Origin: Mycobacterium ahvazicum
GTDB taxonomy: Bacteria > Actinomycetota > Actinomycetes > Mycobacteriales > Mycobacteriaceae
Assembly: GCF_900176255.2 (NCBI RefSeq)
Contig: NZ_FXEG02000002.1
Location: 1,178,001-1,242,000 of the forward strand
Direction: 5' to 3'
Length of the DNA stretch: 64,000 nucleotides
How positions within the stretch are numbered: the first letter of the stretch is position 1; each line of letters starts with the position of its first letter. The notes beneath the pieces were generated by a model. It saw only the letters and a list, made by a program, of their open reading frames with translations. It searched no databases and was not told where the DNA came from. Positions 1-8,200 of this stretch are shown in pieces. Made by a program: the position numbers and the translations under genes.

Positions 1-179
1 GTCTCGGCGACCATGATGTGCAGCAGCGCGTGGAAGTCGCTACTGCTGACTTCGTTCATGCGCGCGAAATGACGGCCAACCCGGTCGGATCGCGCGGTCA
101 TGGCCCGCAGATCGGCCGACAGCGATCTCTCCAGCTCAGCACGGCTGAGTTGCGGGTCATGCGCGCGGCTGTTGGTCAC
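1..179 (-). CDS. MarR-family transcriptional regulator, N-terminal fragment
   Basis: Only the first 59 codons are inside the window; the gene runs off the left edge. It starts at a GTG at 179 with AAGGA about ten bases upstream. The visible part, with ADLRAMTARSDRVGRHFARM followed by NEVSSSDFHALLHIMVAET, matches the N-terminal helix and the start of the winged helix of MarR regulators. It reads in the same direction as the carotenoid operon and follows its last gene after about 210 bases without a gene, so it may have its own promoter. A role as repressor of the crt operon is inferred from position only. The DNA-recognition helix is not visible, so the family call is moderate. Confidence 0.6.
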   Translation of the reverse strand, partial: MTNSRAHDPQLSRAELERSLSADLRAMTARSDRVGRHFARMNEVSSSDFHALLHIMVAE

Positions 180-389
180 TTACCGGATCCTTCACTAGTT
201 ACACCAGGGTATCCGCGCGCTTTGCCGAGAACGACTCGAGCAGGCGCGTCAGAGGTGAACCTAGCGGAGCGGTCGAGGGAAAAGCGTCAGGCTCGGGTCG
301 GGTCGTGGCCCTTGTCGGTCAATACCTGTCGCCTTTCTGTCGGTCGCGGGCCGGGTTCGGCTACCGGGCGAACGCCGCTGAAATCGCGG

Positions 390-1385
390 TCAGCTGCCGG
401 AGCGGATCCGATATCGGCGTTCGGCGTAATCGATGTCGTCGCGCCACAGCCGCTTGGTGGCGAAGCGCACCAGGCGGGTGATGATCGGCGCCGCACGCCC
501 GGCAAATCGGAATCCCGGTCGCTCCGAATGCGCGACGACGGCTTCAATGACGGCAACCCGCGGACGTCCATCCGGCCCCGGGCCCAGCGGCGTGGCGTGA
601 GTTTCCACGACGCTGCCGGTTCCTTCGCCTTCGACGATGCGCATCACGACGGTGCGGGCCTCCGGGCTGGTGAATTCCGCTATCACCGGAACGCCGATTG
701 GGCCCATCCGGAACGTGACCGCGACGATGAAGCGGTCGTCCTGCTCCGTCGGGGCGGTGAGCACCTCCAGCTCGGTGAACGAGTAAGGGTGAAACCATGC
801 GCCGTGCCAGGGGTCGAGCCGGTTGGCGATGATGTCGGCCGGCTCGCAGTGGCCGACCAGGTGAGCGACGGTGTGCACCGTTTCGCCGGTCGGTCGGGTA
901 GGGATGTTCGGCGCGTCCAGTGGTGCCTCGCCGCCGACGGAGTCGAGGCGTACCCAGGCCAGCACGCCATCGTCATGACTGGGATAGGGCCGCCAACGCA
1001 TTTCGCATGTCTGGCCGTCCAGCGCCAGGCCGTGCCACCGACAGAACAACACACCCTCGCGCACCACCCCGGTCGAAAGGTCGGCGCCCAGATGTGGACA
1101 GCCCGCCGGCCCGACGCACAGTCGGTCGTCTTTGTCGCGCCAGGCGACGAGCTCGATGCCCGCGACGCACGCGCCGAGCGGGCGATCGCGCCGGATGTCT
1201 GCGCTTGCGGCAAATGCGTACCAGTTACCGGTCGGCCTGGACTGGGACCGAGCCAAGGCGGCCTCGATGAGGGCCGGGTTCGCGTCGCGGTAGGTCGGTC
1301 GCTGCTCGGACCACGGGCTGCGCGGCATGATCTCGACCGGCCAGTCTTTCGGCAGCCGGCGGCGTAGCTGGTCGCGGACGTTCAT
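390..1385 (-). CDS. Rieske non-heme iron oxygenase of the carotenoid operon
   Basis: The protein is 331 residues. A Rieske [2Fe-2S] site is formed by Cys96-x-His98 and Cys115-x2-His118. Further on, Asn188-x2-Asp191-x2-His194-x4-His199 matches the mononuclear iron site of Rieske oxygenases, so this looks like a complete oxygenase and not only an electron carrier. The start at 1385 is chosen because its ATG overlaps the stop of the upstream crtU-like gene (ATGA); a longer frame reaches 1478 but lies inside that gene. As last gene of the overlapping crt operon it is inferred to oxidise or hydroxylate a carotenoid end group. The substrate cannot be read from the sequence. Electrons would have to come from a reductase encoded elsewhere. 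Confidence 0.8.
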   Translation of the reverse strand: MNVRDQLRRRLPKDWPVEIMPRSPWSEQRPTYRDANPALIEAALARSQSRPTGNWYAFAASADIRRDRPLGACVAGIELVAWRDKDDRLCVGPAGCPHLGADLSTGVVREGVLFCRWHGLALDGQTCEMRWRPYPSHDDGVLAWVRLDSVGGEAPLDAPNIPTRPTGETVHTVAHLVGHCEPADIIANRLDPWHGAWFHPYSFTELEVLTAPTEQDDRFIVAVTFRMGPIGVPVIAEFTSPEARTVVMRIVEGEGTGSVVETHATPLGPGPDGRPRVAVIEAVVAHSERPGFRFAGRAAPIITRLVRFATKRLWRDDIDYAERRYRIRSGS

Positions 1386-2911
1386 AGCGAGCGTCCTTGC
1401 CGTTCGGCCAGCGACCGAAGCAACCTCGACCGGCCACGGATCGGAACCGTGCACAGCTCGTGGCCGGCCAGTCCCCATCTCGCGAGCAGCCGGTTAGCGG
1501 CCACCCAGCCGGTCGTGGCGGCCCGCTCCATCAGTGCGACAGGCAGATCCACCCGAACACCGTCACCGGCCAGCATCAGGGCGGGTTGTGGTGTGGTGAC
1601 GGTCGGCCGGCGCGCATAGGTGCCGGGGGCGAACAGGGGGCAATCGCTTCGGCGCAGCACACGTTCGCGCACCACTCGCGCAGTTGCGGTCTCGGGGTAC
1701 ATTCGGTGCAGCTGTCCAATCGCCGCTTCCTGCGGGGTATCGCTATCGATTGCATACGAATGTAATTCGACAACGGAGCCGCCGGTGCGGCGGGTCCATT
1801 CGGCCGCTTCGCGCTCATAACGCTCGAGCACGCTGATGTTGTCCAACGGGGGATGGCCGGCGGTGCCGAGGAAGGGCGCTCGCGCCGGGTCCACCGGCCG
1901 GTCCAGCCAGAGGCGATGAACCACGAATGGCGGCGCGGTCCGTAATTCGCGAATCCTGCTGTACCACTCGTCGTCTCCGAGGCCTGGGGACGCGGCCACG
2001 ACTTGCTGCAGACCGCGCGTGTCGAGTGCGAGTACCACGGCATCGGCGTCGAACCGCTCGGCCGAATTCGTCTCCACCCGCAGGCAGCTGTTCGCGCCGG
2101 GGGCAACGCGGCGAACCTCTGTTCCGAGGTGCACCCGAACGCCCCGATCTTCCAGGTATTCCCGCAGCGGATCCCACAGGCTCACATTGAAGTTCGCGTT
2201 CGCAACGTCGAAGAGCAGACCTTCATTGGAACCCAGGAAGTAGATGTGGAACATCGTCGCCAGTTCCGCGGCCGACAACTGGTCGGGCGCCGCGAAGAAG
2301 CTGCGCGAGAACACCTCGAACGCGAGGTGACGCGCCGACTCCGGGAAGTTGAGGCTTTTCAGGAATGATTCGGCGTCGATGTGGTCGAGCTGCCAGTAGA
2401 TGTCGGGCACCGAGACCGCAGCCAGCGGTGCCGCGGTGCGAGCATCGATGCGGGCCAGGTCGCCGAGTCGAAAAGTCGGGCTGCGCAAGGCGAATGCGAG
2501 CGCATTCCACGGCGGTGTTCGCGGCAACCCTTCGAAGGTGTCACGCCGGCCCGCGCCGTCAACCAACGGATAGTCGTCGACGCCGACGAGCATCCGCAGT
2601 TGTGGATCGACGCGGCGCAGCAGTGCGCGCAGGTTGTAGTACTGTCGGAAGAACGCGTGAAACCCGCGGTTCATCGCAAAGTCGTTGCCCGGCTGAGGTT
2701 CTCCAGGCTCGGTCCAGCCGCCGACCCGGCCGCCCAGGTAGCCTTCGCGTTCGACGATGTCGACGGTGACACCGCGTTCGGCCAGGCCGGCAGCGGCAGT
2801 CAGGCCGGCGATGCCCGCTCCGACGACCACGGCACGGGGCGGCGACGGCAGTGCCCGTGCGTCGGGCAACCCCGGCGGTGCCGGGTGAAGGTGGCGGCGG
2901 CGGTCGGTCAT
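1382..2911 (-). CDS. crtU: CrtU-like carotenoid desaturase/methylase (aromatic ring formation)
   Basis: This is a 509-residue FAD-dependent amine-oxidase/phytoene-desaturase-type protein. The dinucleotide fold is near residues 27-60 (VVVGAGIAGLTAA followed by VEREGYLGGRVGG). The segment RGFHAFFRQYYNLRALLRR near residue 85 is typical of CrtU, the enzyme that turns beta-ionone rings of beta-carotene into aromatic rings of isorenieratene (leprotene). The start ATG overlaps the stop of the methyltransferase gene, and its stop overlaps the Rieske gene. With crtE, I, B, Yc and Yd upstream, an aromatic C40 product is the simplest reading. It could also be another carotenoid desaturase, but the neighbours favour CrtU. 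Confidence 0.8.
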   Translation of the reverse strand: MTDRRRHLHPAPPGLPDARALPSPPRAVVVGAGIAGLTAAAGLAERGVTVDIVEREGYLGGRVGGWTEPGEPQPGNDFAMNRGFHAFFRQYYNLRALLRRVDPQLRMLVGVDDYPLVDGAGRRDTFEGLPRTPPWNALAFALRSPTFRLGDLARIDARTAAPLAAVSVPDIYWQLDHIDAESFLKSLNFPESARHLAFEVFSRSFFAAPDQLSAAELATMFHIYFLGSNEGLLFDVANANFNVSLWDPLREYLEDRGVRVHLGTEVRRVAPGANSCLRVETNSAERFDADAVVLALDTRGLQQVVAASPGLGDDEWYSRIRELRTAPPFVVHRLWLDRPVDPARAPFLGTAGHPPLDNISVLERYEREAAEWTRRTGGSVVELHSYAIDSDTPQEAAIGQLHRMYPETATARVVRERVLRRSDCPLFAPGTYARRPTVTTPQPALMLAGDGVRVDLPVALMERAATTGWVAANRLLARWGLAGHELCTVPIRGRSRLLRSLAERQGRSL

Positions 2912-3633
2912 TGCGGCGCATCCCCCCGGAAGGTGTGGACGATGTTGCGTTGCCAGCCGGGGACCGTGTCGCTGCGCACCGAGGTGAAACCCGCGTCACG
3001 CATCCGGAGCTGGAACCGCGCGGCCCCGTCGAAGGTCAGCACGCTGCGCCACAGGTGGCGGTACAGCACAGTGTCGCGCGTTTGCAAGCCGCCAGCGGGA
3101 ATGATGATGCCCCAACATACCGCATGCCAAATCCACCGCGCCACAAGCGAATCACGCACCGAGTACTCGTGCGCCACCAGAGTGCCGCCCGGACGCAGCA
3201 GGTCTCGAAACGCTGACAGCGCAGCGTCGGGATCGGCGAGGTTTCGCAGCAGATATGCCGCCAGGATGCCGTCGAATGGTCCGTCGACACCGTGCTCACC
3301 GAGCGTTTCGACGCGCGAAAGCACAAACCGCACGGATGGCGGCCATCGCTTTTTCCTTGCGGCGTCCAGCATTCCGTTCGCCGCGTCCACCGCGACGATC
3401 TCGGCTTCGGGCGCGACCTTCAGCAGCGCCGCCGTGGATGCACCGGTACCGCAACCCGCGTCCAGCAATCGCAGACCCCGGCCGCGGCCGGGAAGTTGCA
3501 TACGGTGTGCGGACAGCTCCAGGGCTGAGTGGTAGCCCGGGTTGGCTCCGACCAATCGGTCATAGGCGTGCGCGCCGACGTTGAACGCCGTCGGCACGTC
3601 GTCGCGGGGCAGACCCCTGTCATCTATGCGCAC
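2908..3633 (-). CDS. SAM-dependent methyltransferase of the carotenoid cluster (CrtT-like)
   Basis: The protein is 241 residues of class I methyltransferase type. The SAM-binding motif I, LLDAGCGTGASTAALL, is followed by EIVAVDAANGMLDAAR, and the DGILAAYLLRNLADPDAAL segment corresponds to motifs II-III. It starts with GTG at 3633, overlapping the end of crtYd by 14 bases, and ends in an ATGA overlap with the crtU-like gene. Methyltransferases at this position occur in the aromatic-carotenoid clusters of actinomycetes (crtT of Streptomyces). Its acceptor is not established and could be a carotenoid or a quinone-like molecule. Function beyond methyl transfer is inferred from context. Confidence 0.75.
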   Translation of the reverse strand: MRIDDRGLPRDDVPTAFNVGAHAYDRLVGANPGYHSALELSAHRMQLPGRGRGLRLLDAGCGTGASTAALLKVAPEAEIVAVDAANGMLDAARKKRWPPSVRFVLSRVETLGEHGVDGPFDGILAAYLLRNLADPDAALSAFRDLLRPGGTLVAHEYSVRDSLVARWIWHAVCWGIIIPAGGLQTRDTVLYRHLWRSVLTFDGAARFQLRMRDAGFTSVRSDTVPGWQRNIVHTFRGDAPQ

Positions 3634-3931
3634 GCTGGTACTCCCAGAGCAATAATACGGCCGTGACCATGGCGAACCCGAACAGGAAATCCTCGATCGG
3701 GATGTCGAACGGGAACCGAATCCCGCTGGTGTCGCGGTCGTTGTACAACACGATAGGCGCGCTGCGTTTGGTCAGCCAGCCGTCGACCGGTACTTGGAAA
3801 CCGAGCACGATCACCATCGACAACCAATAGGCGAGTCGCCTGAACAGCCCGGTATGCAGCAGGGCGAACTCCAGCCCGATCACCGCCAGCACCGACACGA
3901 CGGCGGGCACGGTGTAGCCCAGGCCGATCAT
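3620..3931 (-). CDS. crtYd: lycopene cyclase, domain d subunit
   Basis: This is a 103-residue membrane protein of the heterodimeric lycopene cyclase family found in actinobacteria. It has three predicted hydrophobic segments and the conserved tail FPFDIPIEDFLFGFAM, whose PIED is the acidic motif shared with the partner subunit. Together with CrtYc it cyclises the ends of lycopene to beta-ionone rings (beta-carotene). The ATG at 3931 overlaps the crtYc stop at 3928 (ATGA); an in-frame extension further upstream would lie within crtYc and is rejected. Confidence 0.88.
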   Translation of the reverse strand: MIGLGYTVPAVVSVLAVIGLEFALLHTGLFRRLAYWLSMVIVLGFQVPVDGWLTKRSAPIVLYNDRDTSGIRFPFDIPIEDFLFGFAMVTAVLLLWEYQRAHR

Positions 3932-4251
3932 CGGCGCCGGCCTCGCCCCAGCATGGCGGTGACCGCGTTGTAGGTCAGCAAGGCGCACAACGGAATCACC
4001 ACGAAGAACAGCAACTCTTCCACCGGGATGCGAAACGGAATGTGCATGCCGCTGAGGTAGGCCGCGTTGTACGTCCAGACCCCGGCGGCGATCGCGACCG
4101 CGTCCCACACCAGGAACACGGCGGCAACCGGGAGCACCGCGCGCAGCAGGCGCAGCGGCTGGCGGTAGACGCCGGGCCTAAACAGCTCCAGCGGCGCCGT
4201 GATCGCCAGGCACAACCCCAGCACGATCAGGTACTGCCAACGGTCGCTCAC
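3928..4251 (-). CDS. crtYc: lycopene cyclase, domain c subunit
   Basis: This 107-residue membrane protein is the partner of CrtYd. It has hydrophobic segments around YLIVLGLCLAITAPLELF and LPVAAVFLVWDAVAIAAGVW, and the motif IPFRIPVEELLFFVVIPL with the acidic PVEE. The GTG start at 4251 overlaps the crtB stop (GTGA). Splitting lycopene cyclase into two small adjacent genes is the usual actinobacterial arrangement, in contrast to the single CrtY/CrtL type. Confidence 0.88.
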   Translation of the reverse strand: MSDRWQYLIVLGLCLAITAPLELFRPGVYRQPLRLLRAVLPVAAVFLVWDAVAIAAGVWTYNAAYLSGMHIPFRIPVEELLFFVVIPLCALLTYNAVTAMLGRGRRR

Positions 4252-5213
4252 ACGCCACCGCGCTTCCGGTGTTCGGTGTCGGCGCCGGACTCGGCGAACC
4301 GGAGCCGCCAGGACCACAGCAGTCCCTTCGCGGCGACCTGGAGTCGTCGTGGCATCCCGACCGTCGCCCGGCCGGCGAATACCGAGAAGTCGGTTTCTTC
4401 AATGCGGTCCAGGATCTCGGAATAGAGCGTCAACGCGGTCGCGACGCAGGGCCGGGACCTGGGTGCCAGCAGCGAGATCCCATTGGCGGCGTAACGATAG
4501 ATGTTGCGGGTGATGTCGTGCTGCGCCGCCAGTGCCGCGCGCACGCGCGGATCGGTTTGGCGGTGGCTGTGACACCACATCAGCAGGTCGCGATCGACAC
4601 CGTGACTGGCGAGTTCGTCGGCGGGCAGATAGACCCGGTTTCGCTGCAGATCCTCGTCGACGTCGCGCAAGAAGTTGGTGAGTTGAAAGGAGCGGCCCAG
4701 GGCCGCCGCACATGACGCTGCCTCTGTCGGGTCCCCGACTATGCCGAGTATCGGAAGCATCTGCAATCCAATGACTTCCGCGGAGCCGCGCATGTAGACA
4801 TCCAGTGCGTCACGGTTCGGGTAGTCGGTGACGGTGAGATCCATCCGCATGGAGGCGAGGAAGTCCTCGAACAGATCCGCGGCGATGCCGTAGCGAGCGA
4901 TGGTGTGGTTGACCGCGACGAGAACGGGTTCATCCTCATGCGGGTCGGCCGAGAAAAACCGATCGGACAGCCGCTGCAGCCGCTCTGCGCGCGCCTGCGC
5001 GTCCAGGGCCGCGTCGAACTCATCGAGGATGTCGTCGGCGTGGCGGGCGAAGCCGTACAACGCGTGGACAGCCGGACGCTGATCCGGCGCCAGCAGGCGC
5101 GTCGCCAAGAAGTAGGTGCGGCCGTTGTTGGCCGCGATCTTCCGGCACTGGCGATAGGCGAGCCGAAGCCGCGGGTCGTCGACTCCGGCTGCATCCAATT
5201 CGGTGCGGATCAT
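4248..5213 (-). CDS. crtB: phytoene synthase
   Basis: The protein of 321 residues is a trans-isoprenyl diphosphate synthase that condenses two geranylgeranyl diphosphates to phytoene. The two Mg-binding aspartate motifs are present: DDILD at 60-64 and DVDED at 184-188 within NFLRDVDED. The ATG at 5213 overlaps the crtI stop (ATGA), which fixes the start; the frame stays open far upstream but only inside crtI. Downstream it overlaps crtYc. Confidence 0.93.
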   Translation of the reverse strand: MIRTELDAAGVDDPRLRLAYRQCRKIAANNGRTYFLATRLLAPDQRPAVHALYGFARHADDILDEFDAALDAQARAERLQRLSDRFFSADPHEDEPVLVAVNHTIARYGIAADLFEDFLASMRMDLTVTDYPNRDALDVYMRGSAEVIGLQMLPILGIVGDPTEAASCAAALGRSFQLTNFLRDVDEDLQRNRVYLPADELASHGVDRDLLMWCHSHRQTDPRVRAALAAQHDITRNIYRYAANGISLLAPRSRPCVATALTLYSEILDRIEETDFSVFAGRATVGMPRRLQVAAKGLLWSWRLRFAESGADTEHRKRGGV

Positions 5214-6733
5214 CGCAGCGGCGCCTTCATATCGAGAACTGTTGCGGTCCGGTTCTTTTCGATGGCAACCCCGGTAATCCGGTCGGCAGCCAGCCGCCCG
5301 GAGATCAGCGTGGTGGGCACACCCACGCCGGGCACCGTCGACGAGCCGGCCAGCACGGCGTTCGCGATTCCGCGCACGGTGTTGGCGGGCCGGAAAGGAC
5401 CGGTCTGGGCGAAGGTGTGGGCCAGCGCGAACGGGGTGCCGGCCGCCATGCCTTGACGTGCCCAATCTTCGGGGGTGACGACGCCGAGGATTTCGGCGCT
5501 GTCGCGCAGCCCGGGCAGCAGGCGTTCCTGCACCGTATCCAGCAGGGTGTCCGCGTATGCGGGACCGCGGCGCGCCCAGTCGATGGGTCCGTGCGCCAGG
5601 TTCGGCGCCGGAGCCAACACATAGAGCAGATCGCGTCCGTCGGGGGCCAGACCAGGGTCGCTGACGGTGGGCCGAGTCACCAGCAAGGACGGGTCTCGCA
5701 TGGTGCGTCCGTCGCGGATGATGTCGGTGAACGTCTGCTCCCAGGACTCGCCGAAAAGTATGGTGTGGTGCGCTTGTTGAGCCGCAGCGGCGGCGTGACA
5801 ACCCACATGCATGACCACCGCGGACGGGGCCGGGCGTGGCGGCAATAGCCGGCGTGGTCGCCGGCCCAACAGCTGATAGGTAAGCGGCAGTTCGGTGGTC
5901 AGGACGATCGCGTCGCACTCAATGCGATCGCCGTCGGCGGTGCGCACCGCGGTGACCTGCTCACCGTCGCGGTCCAGCGCAGAAACCGTTGACCCGTAAC
6001 GAAACTGGACTCCGGCCCCGATGGCGGCCGACGCGAGGGCGTCGGGCAGCGCGCGGACGCCGCCGCGGGTGAAGAAGACGCCGGCGACCGTGTCCATGTA
6101 GGCGATCACCGCGTACACGGCCAGCGCCTGCTGTGGCGCGACGCCGGCATACAGGGACTGAAAGGTGAAAATCCGCCGTAGCCGCGGGTCACTGATGTGA
6201 CGCCGGACCATGGTTTCCCACCGCCGGAACCCGCCCATCGCCGCGAGTTGCACCAGCCTGCGGTTCACCAGGGACAGTGGAGAGTTGAAGTTGGATCCGA
6301 TGAAGCCGTCGAATTCCGTGCGGTACAGGCGATCCAGCCAGTCGCGTAGCTGTAGGTAGCCCGACGCCTGCTGTGGGCCGGCGAACTCGCGTATCGCCGC
6401 GGTCATCGCCACGGCGTCGGTGTGGACGTCGATGCTGCTGCCGTCGGCGAACATGGCTCGGTAGGCCGGGTCGATCGGCATCAGGTCGACGAATTCCGAG
6501 CGGTCTTTACCGACCGCGGCAAACGGCTCGTCGATGATGTCGGGCATGGTGAGCACCGTCGGCCCGGTGTCGATCCGATAGCCGCCGACGTCGAGTCGGC
6601 CCGCTCGTCCACCCGGCCAAGCCTCACGCTCGACCACCGTGACCTCGCGGCCCCGTCCGGCCAGATGCAACGCTGCCGACAGGCCCGCGAATCCGGCTCC
6701 GACCACGACGACGCGGTCGCTTCGTGCGCTCAC
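5210..6733 (-). CDS. crtI: phytoene desaturase
   Basis: The protein is 507 residues. The N-terminal FAD-binding fold VVVVGAGFAGLSAALHLAGR is followed by VVEREAWPGGRAG, and the C-terminal CrtI signature is seen in STVPGVGVPTTLISGRLAAD. Bacterial CrtI converts phytoene stepwise to lycopene. It begins with GTG at 6733, overlapping the crtE stop at 6730, and ends in an overlap with crtB. The order crtE-I-B is typical of actinobacteria. Confidence 0.93.
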   Translation of the reverse strand: MSARSDRVVVVGAGFAGLSAALHLAGRGREVTVVEREAWPGGRAGRLDVGGYRIDTGPTVLTMPDIIDEPFAAVGKDRSEFVDLMPIDPAYRAMFADGSSIDVHTDAVAMTAAIREFAGPQQASGYLQLRDWLDRLYRTEFDGFIGSNFNSPLSLVNRRLVQLAAMGGFRRWETMVRRHISDPRLRRIFTFQSLYAGVAPQQALAVYAVIAYMDTVAGVFFTRGGVRALPDALASAAIGAGVQFRYGSTVSALDRDGEQVTAVRTADGDRIECDAIVLTTELPLTYQLLGRRPRRLLPPRPAPSAVVMHVGCHAAAAAQQAHHTILFGESWEQTFTDIIRDGRTMRDPSLLVTRPTVSDPGLAPDGRDLLYVLAPAPNLAHGPIDWARRGPAYADTLLDTVQERLLPGLRDSAEILGVVTPEDWARQGMAAGTPFALAHTFAQTGPFRPANTVRGIANAVLAGSSTVPGVGVPTTLISGRLAADRITGVAIEKNRTATVLDMKAPLR

Positions 6734-7920
6734 GCGGCCCGCCTGGTGCAGACGCTGGCCATGTCGACCAGTGCGCTCATGATCAGATCGTCGATCGATC
6801 CACCGGTTAGGGCGTTACACGCGGTGGCGACGCTGTCATCGATCAAACCCTCGATGAATTGCACCGCCCCGGTGGCCAAGATCATGTTGCGCCAGTATTC
6901 CACCGCGGCCTCGTCAAGGCACTCGCAATTCATCAGCTCGCTGAACTGCCGTCGGGTGGCGGCATCGGCGAGTTGGTAAGCAGCCACCACGACGCTGGTC
7001 GCTTTGCGTTCGCTGAGATCGCCCCCGTTGGGCTTGCCCGTGACGGTGGGAGAGCCGAAGACGCCGAGGATGTCGTCGCGCAACTGGAACGCCTCGCCGA
7101 TGGCCGCACCGTACTGGCCAAGGCTGGTCAATACCCGTTCGTCGCAGCCCGCCATCGCCGCACCGATCTCCAACGGTCGTCGTACCGTGTAGTTGCCGGA
7201 CTTCATCCGGGCCACCCGCAGGACCGAATCCATCGTCGGCAGATCGCGCAGATCGGTTGCCAGGTCGGCGAATTGGCCTACCGCCAGCTCGGTACGCATG
7301 GCGTCGTAGCGCGGCCAGGCGCGCTGCAGCGGCTCGGCCGCCAGCCCGCTGTCGCGAAGCATCTGTTCGGCCCAGACCAGGCACAGGTCGCCGAGCAAGA
7401 TCGCCGCGGATTCACCGAACCGCAGCGACGAACCGGCAAGGCCGCGCTGTCGATGCCAGTCGGCGAACTGGACGTGCGCCGCCGGACGGCCGCGCCGCGA
7501 CGGCGAACAGTCCATCACGTCGTCCTGCAGTAAGGCGAACGCCTGCAGCAACTCTAGACTGGCTGTCGCCGACAGCGCCGCGCTGTCCGGCCCTGCGCCA
7601 CACAGCCAGCCCAGATACATGAACGTCGAACGCAGGCATTTTCCGTCTGTGACGAATTCCAGCAAAACATCGCCGGCGACGTCGACGCCGGAGGGGGCCA
7701 AGTCGTCGGCGCAGCGCACGGCGACGAACCGCGTCAGCTCGGCGAGGACGGCTTCTCTCAGGCCGGTCCGCCACGCTCGCAGTTGACCCGGCTGGGGTGG
7801 CAGTAGAGCAATCGACGGCAGCGCTTCGACCGGTCGTACTTGCGGAAACGAACGCACCGTGCCCACCGAAGCACCCCCAGCACGGTTGGTCGGCCGCTGT
7901 TGCGAACGGCTCAGATTCAC
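6730..7920 (-). CDS. crtE: geranylgeranyl diphosphate synthase
   Basis: A polyprenyl synthase of 396 residues from the chosen GTG. The first aspartate-rich motif is DDVMD at 133-137 and the second is DDILG at 282-286 (FQLRDDILG). It makes the C20 precursor for phytoene. I placed the start at 7920 because AAGGGG lies ten bases upstream; the frame is also open to an ATG at 7986, so 22 extra residues are possible. It is the first gene of the crt operon, so the operon promoter should be in the divergent region up to 8200. Confidence 0.9.
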   Translation of the reverse strand: MNLSRSQQRPTNRAGGASVGTVRSFPQVRPVEALPSIALLPPQPGQLRAWRTGLREAVLAELTRFVAVRCADDLAPSGVDVAGDVLLEFVTDGKCLRSTFMYLGWLCGAGPDSAALSATASLELLQAFALLQDDVMDCSPSRRGRPAAHVQFADWHRQRGLAGSSLRFGESAAILLGDLCLVWAEQMLRDSGLAAEPLQRAWPRYDAMRTELAVGQFADLATDLRDLPTMDSVLRVARMKSGNYTVRRPLEIGAAMAGCDERVLTSLGQYGAAIGEAFQLRDDILGVFGSPTVTGKPNGGDLSERKATSVVVAAYQLADAATRRQFSELMNCECLDEAAVEYWRNMILATGAVQFIEGLIDDSVATACNALTGGSIDDLIMSALVDMASVCTRRAA

Positions 7921-8200
7921 GCGTTGGTACCCCTTCGACGAGACAACAAACGGGCGACTGACGGTTCTAGGGCGAGGTCTGTCCACCGGTCAGTTGCATA
8001 TGAGTTCTGGTTCATCTGCTTAAACATTAAATTATTGAACGACCGAGCGCATCCCCCACCCTACGGGTTTGATCGGCTTTAGGCCGGGTACCTGCAGCGA
8101 CACGGCAATCACACGCACCGCAGGGCGTTATTCGCACAGCTCAGGCACTGTTTGTGTGGTTCCTTAGATGTTTCTAACAACCGAAAAAAGGAGTCCGCCG
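7921..8200. promoter_or_regulatory. divergent promoter region between crtE and the plus-strand gene at 8201
   Basis: This 280-base gap separates two outward-reading units. It contains an AT-rich island at 8010-8040, unusual for this GC-rich window, bounded by GTTCA (8010-8014) and TGAAC (8036-8040). Within it TTAAA/TTTAA-like elements repeat. Such a sequence is a plausible promoter or operator for light- or MarR-controlled crt expression, but no transcription data are available. An AAAAGGAG ribosome site at about 8187-8193 serves the plus-strand gene. Confidence 0.45.

Noticed and set aside
18..1367. 449-residue plus-strand open frame opposite the Rieske gene
   Set aside because: The minus strand has conserved Rieske and iron-site motifs; the plus frame has none.
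5214..5918. N-terminal extension of crtB
   Set aside because: The extra residues are read from inside crtI in another frame; the ATGA overlap at 5210-5213 gives the normal start.
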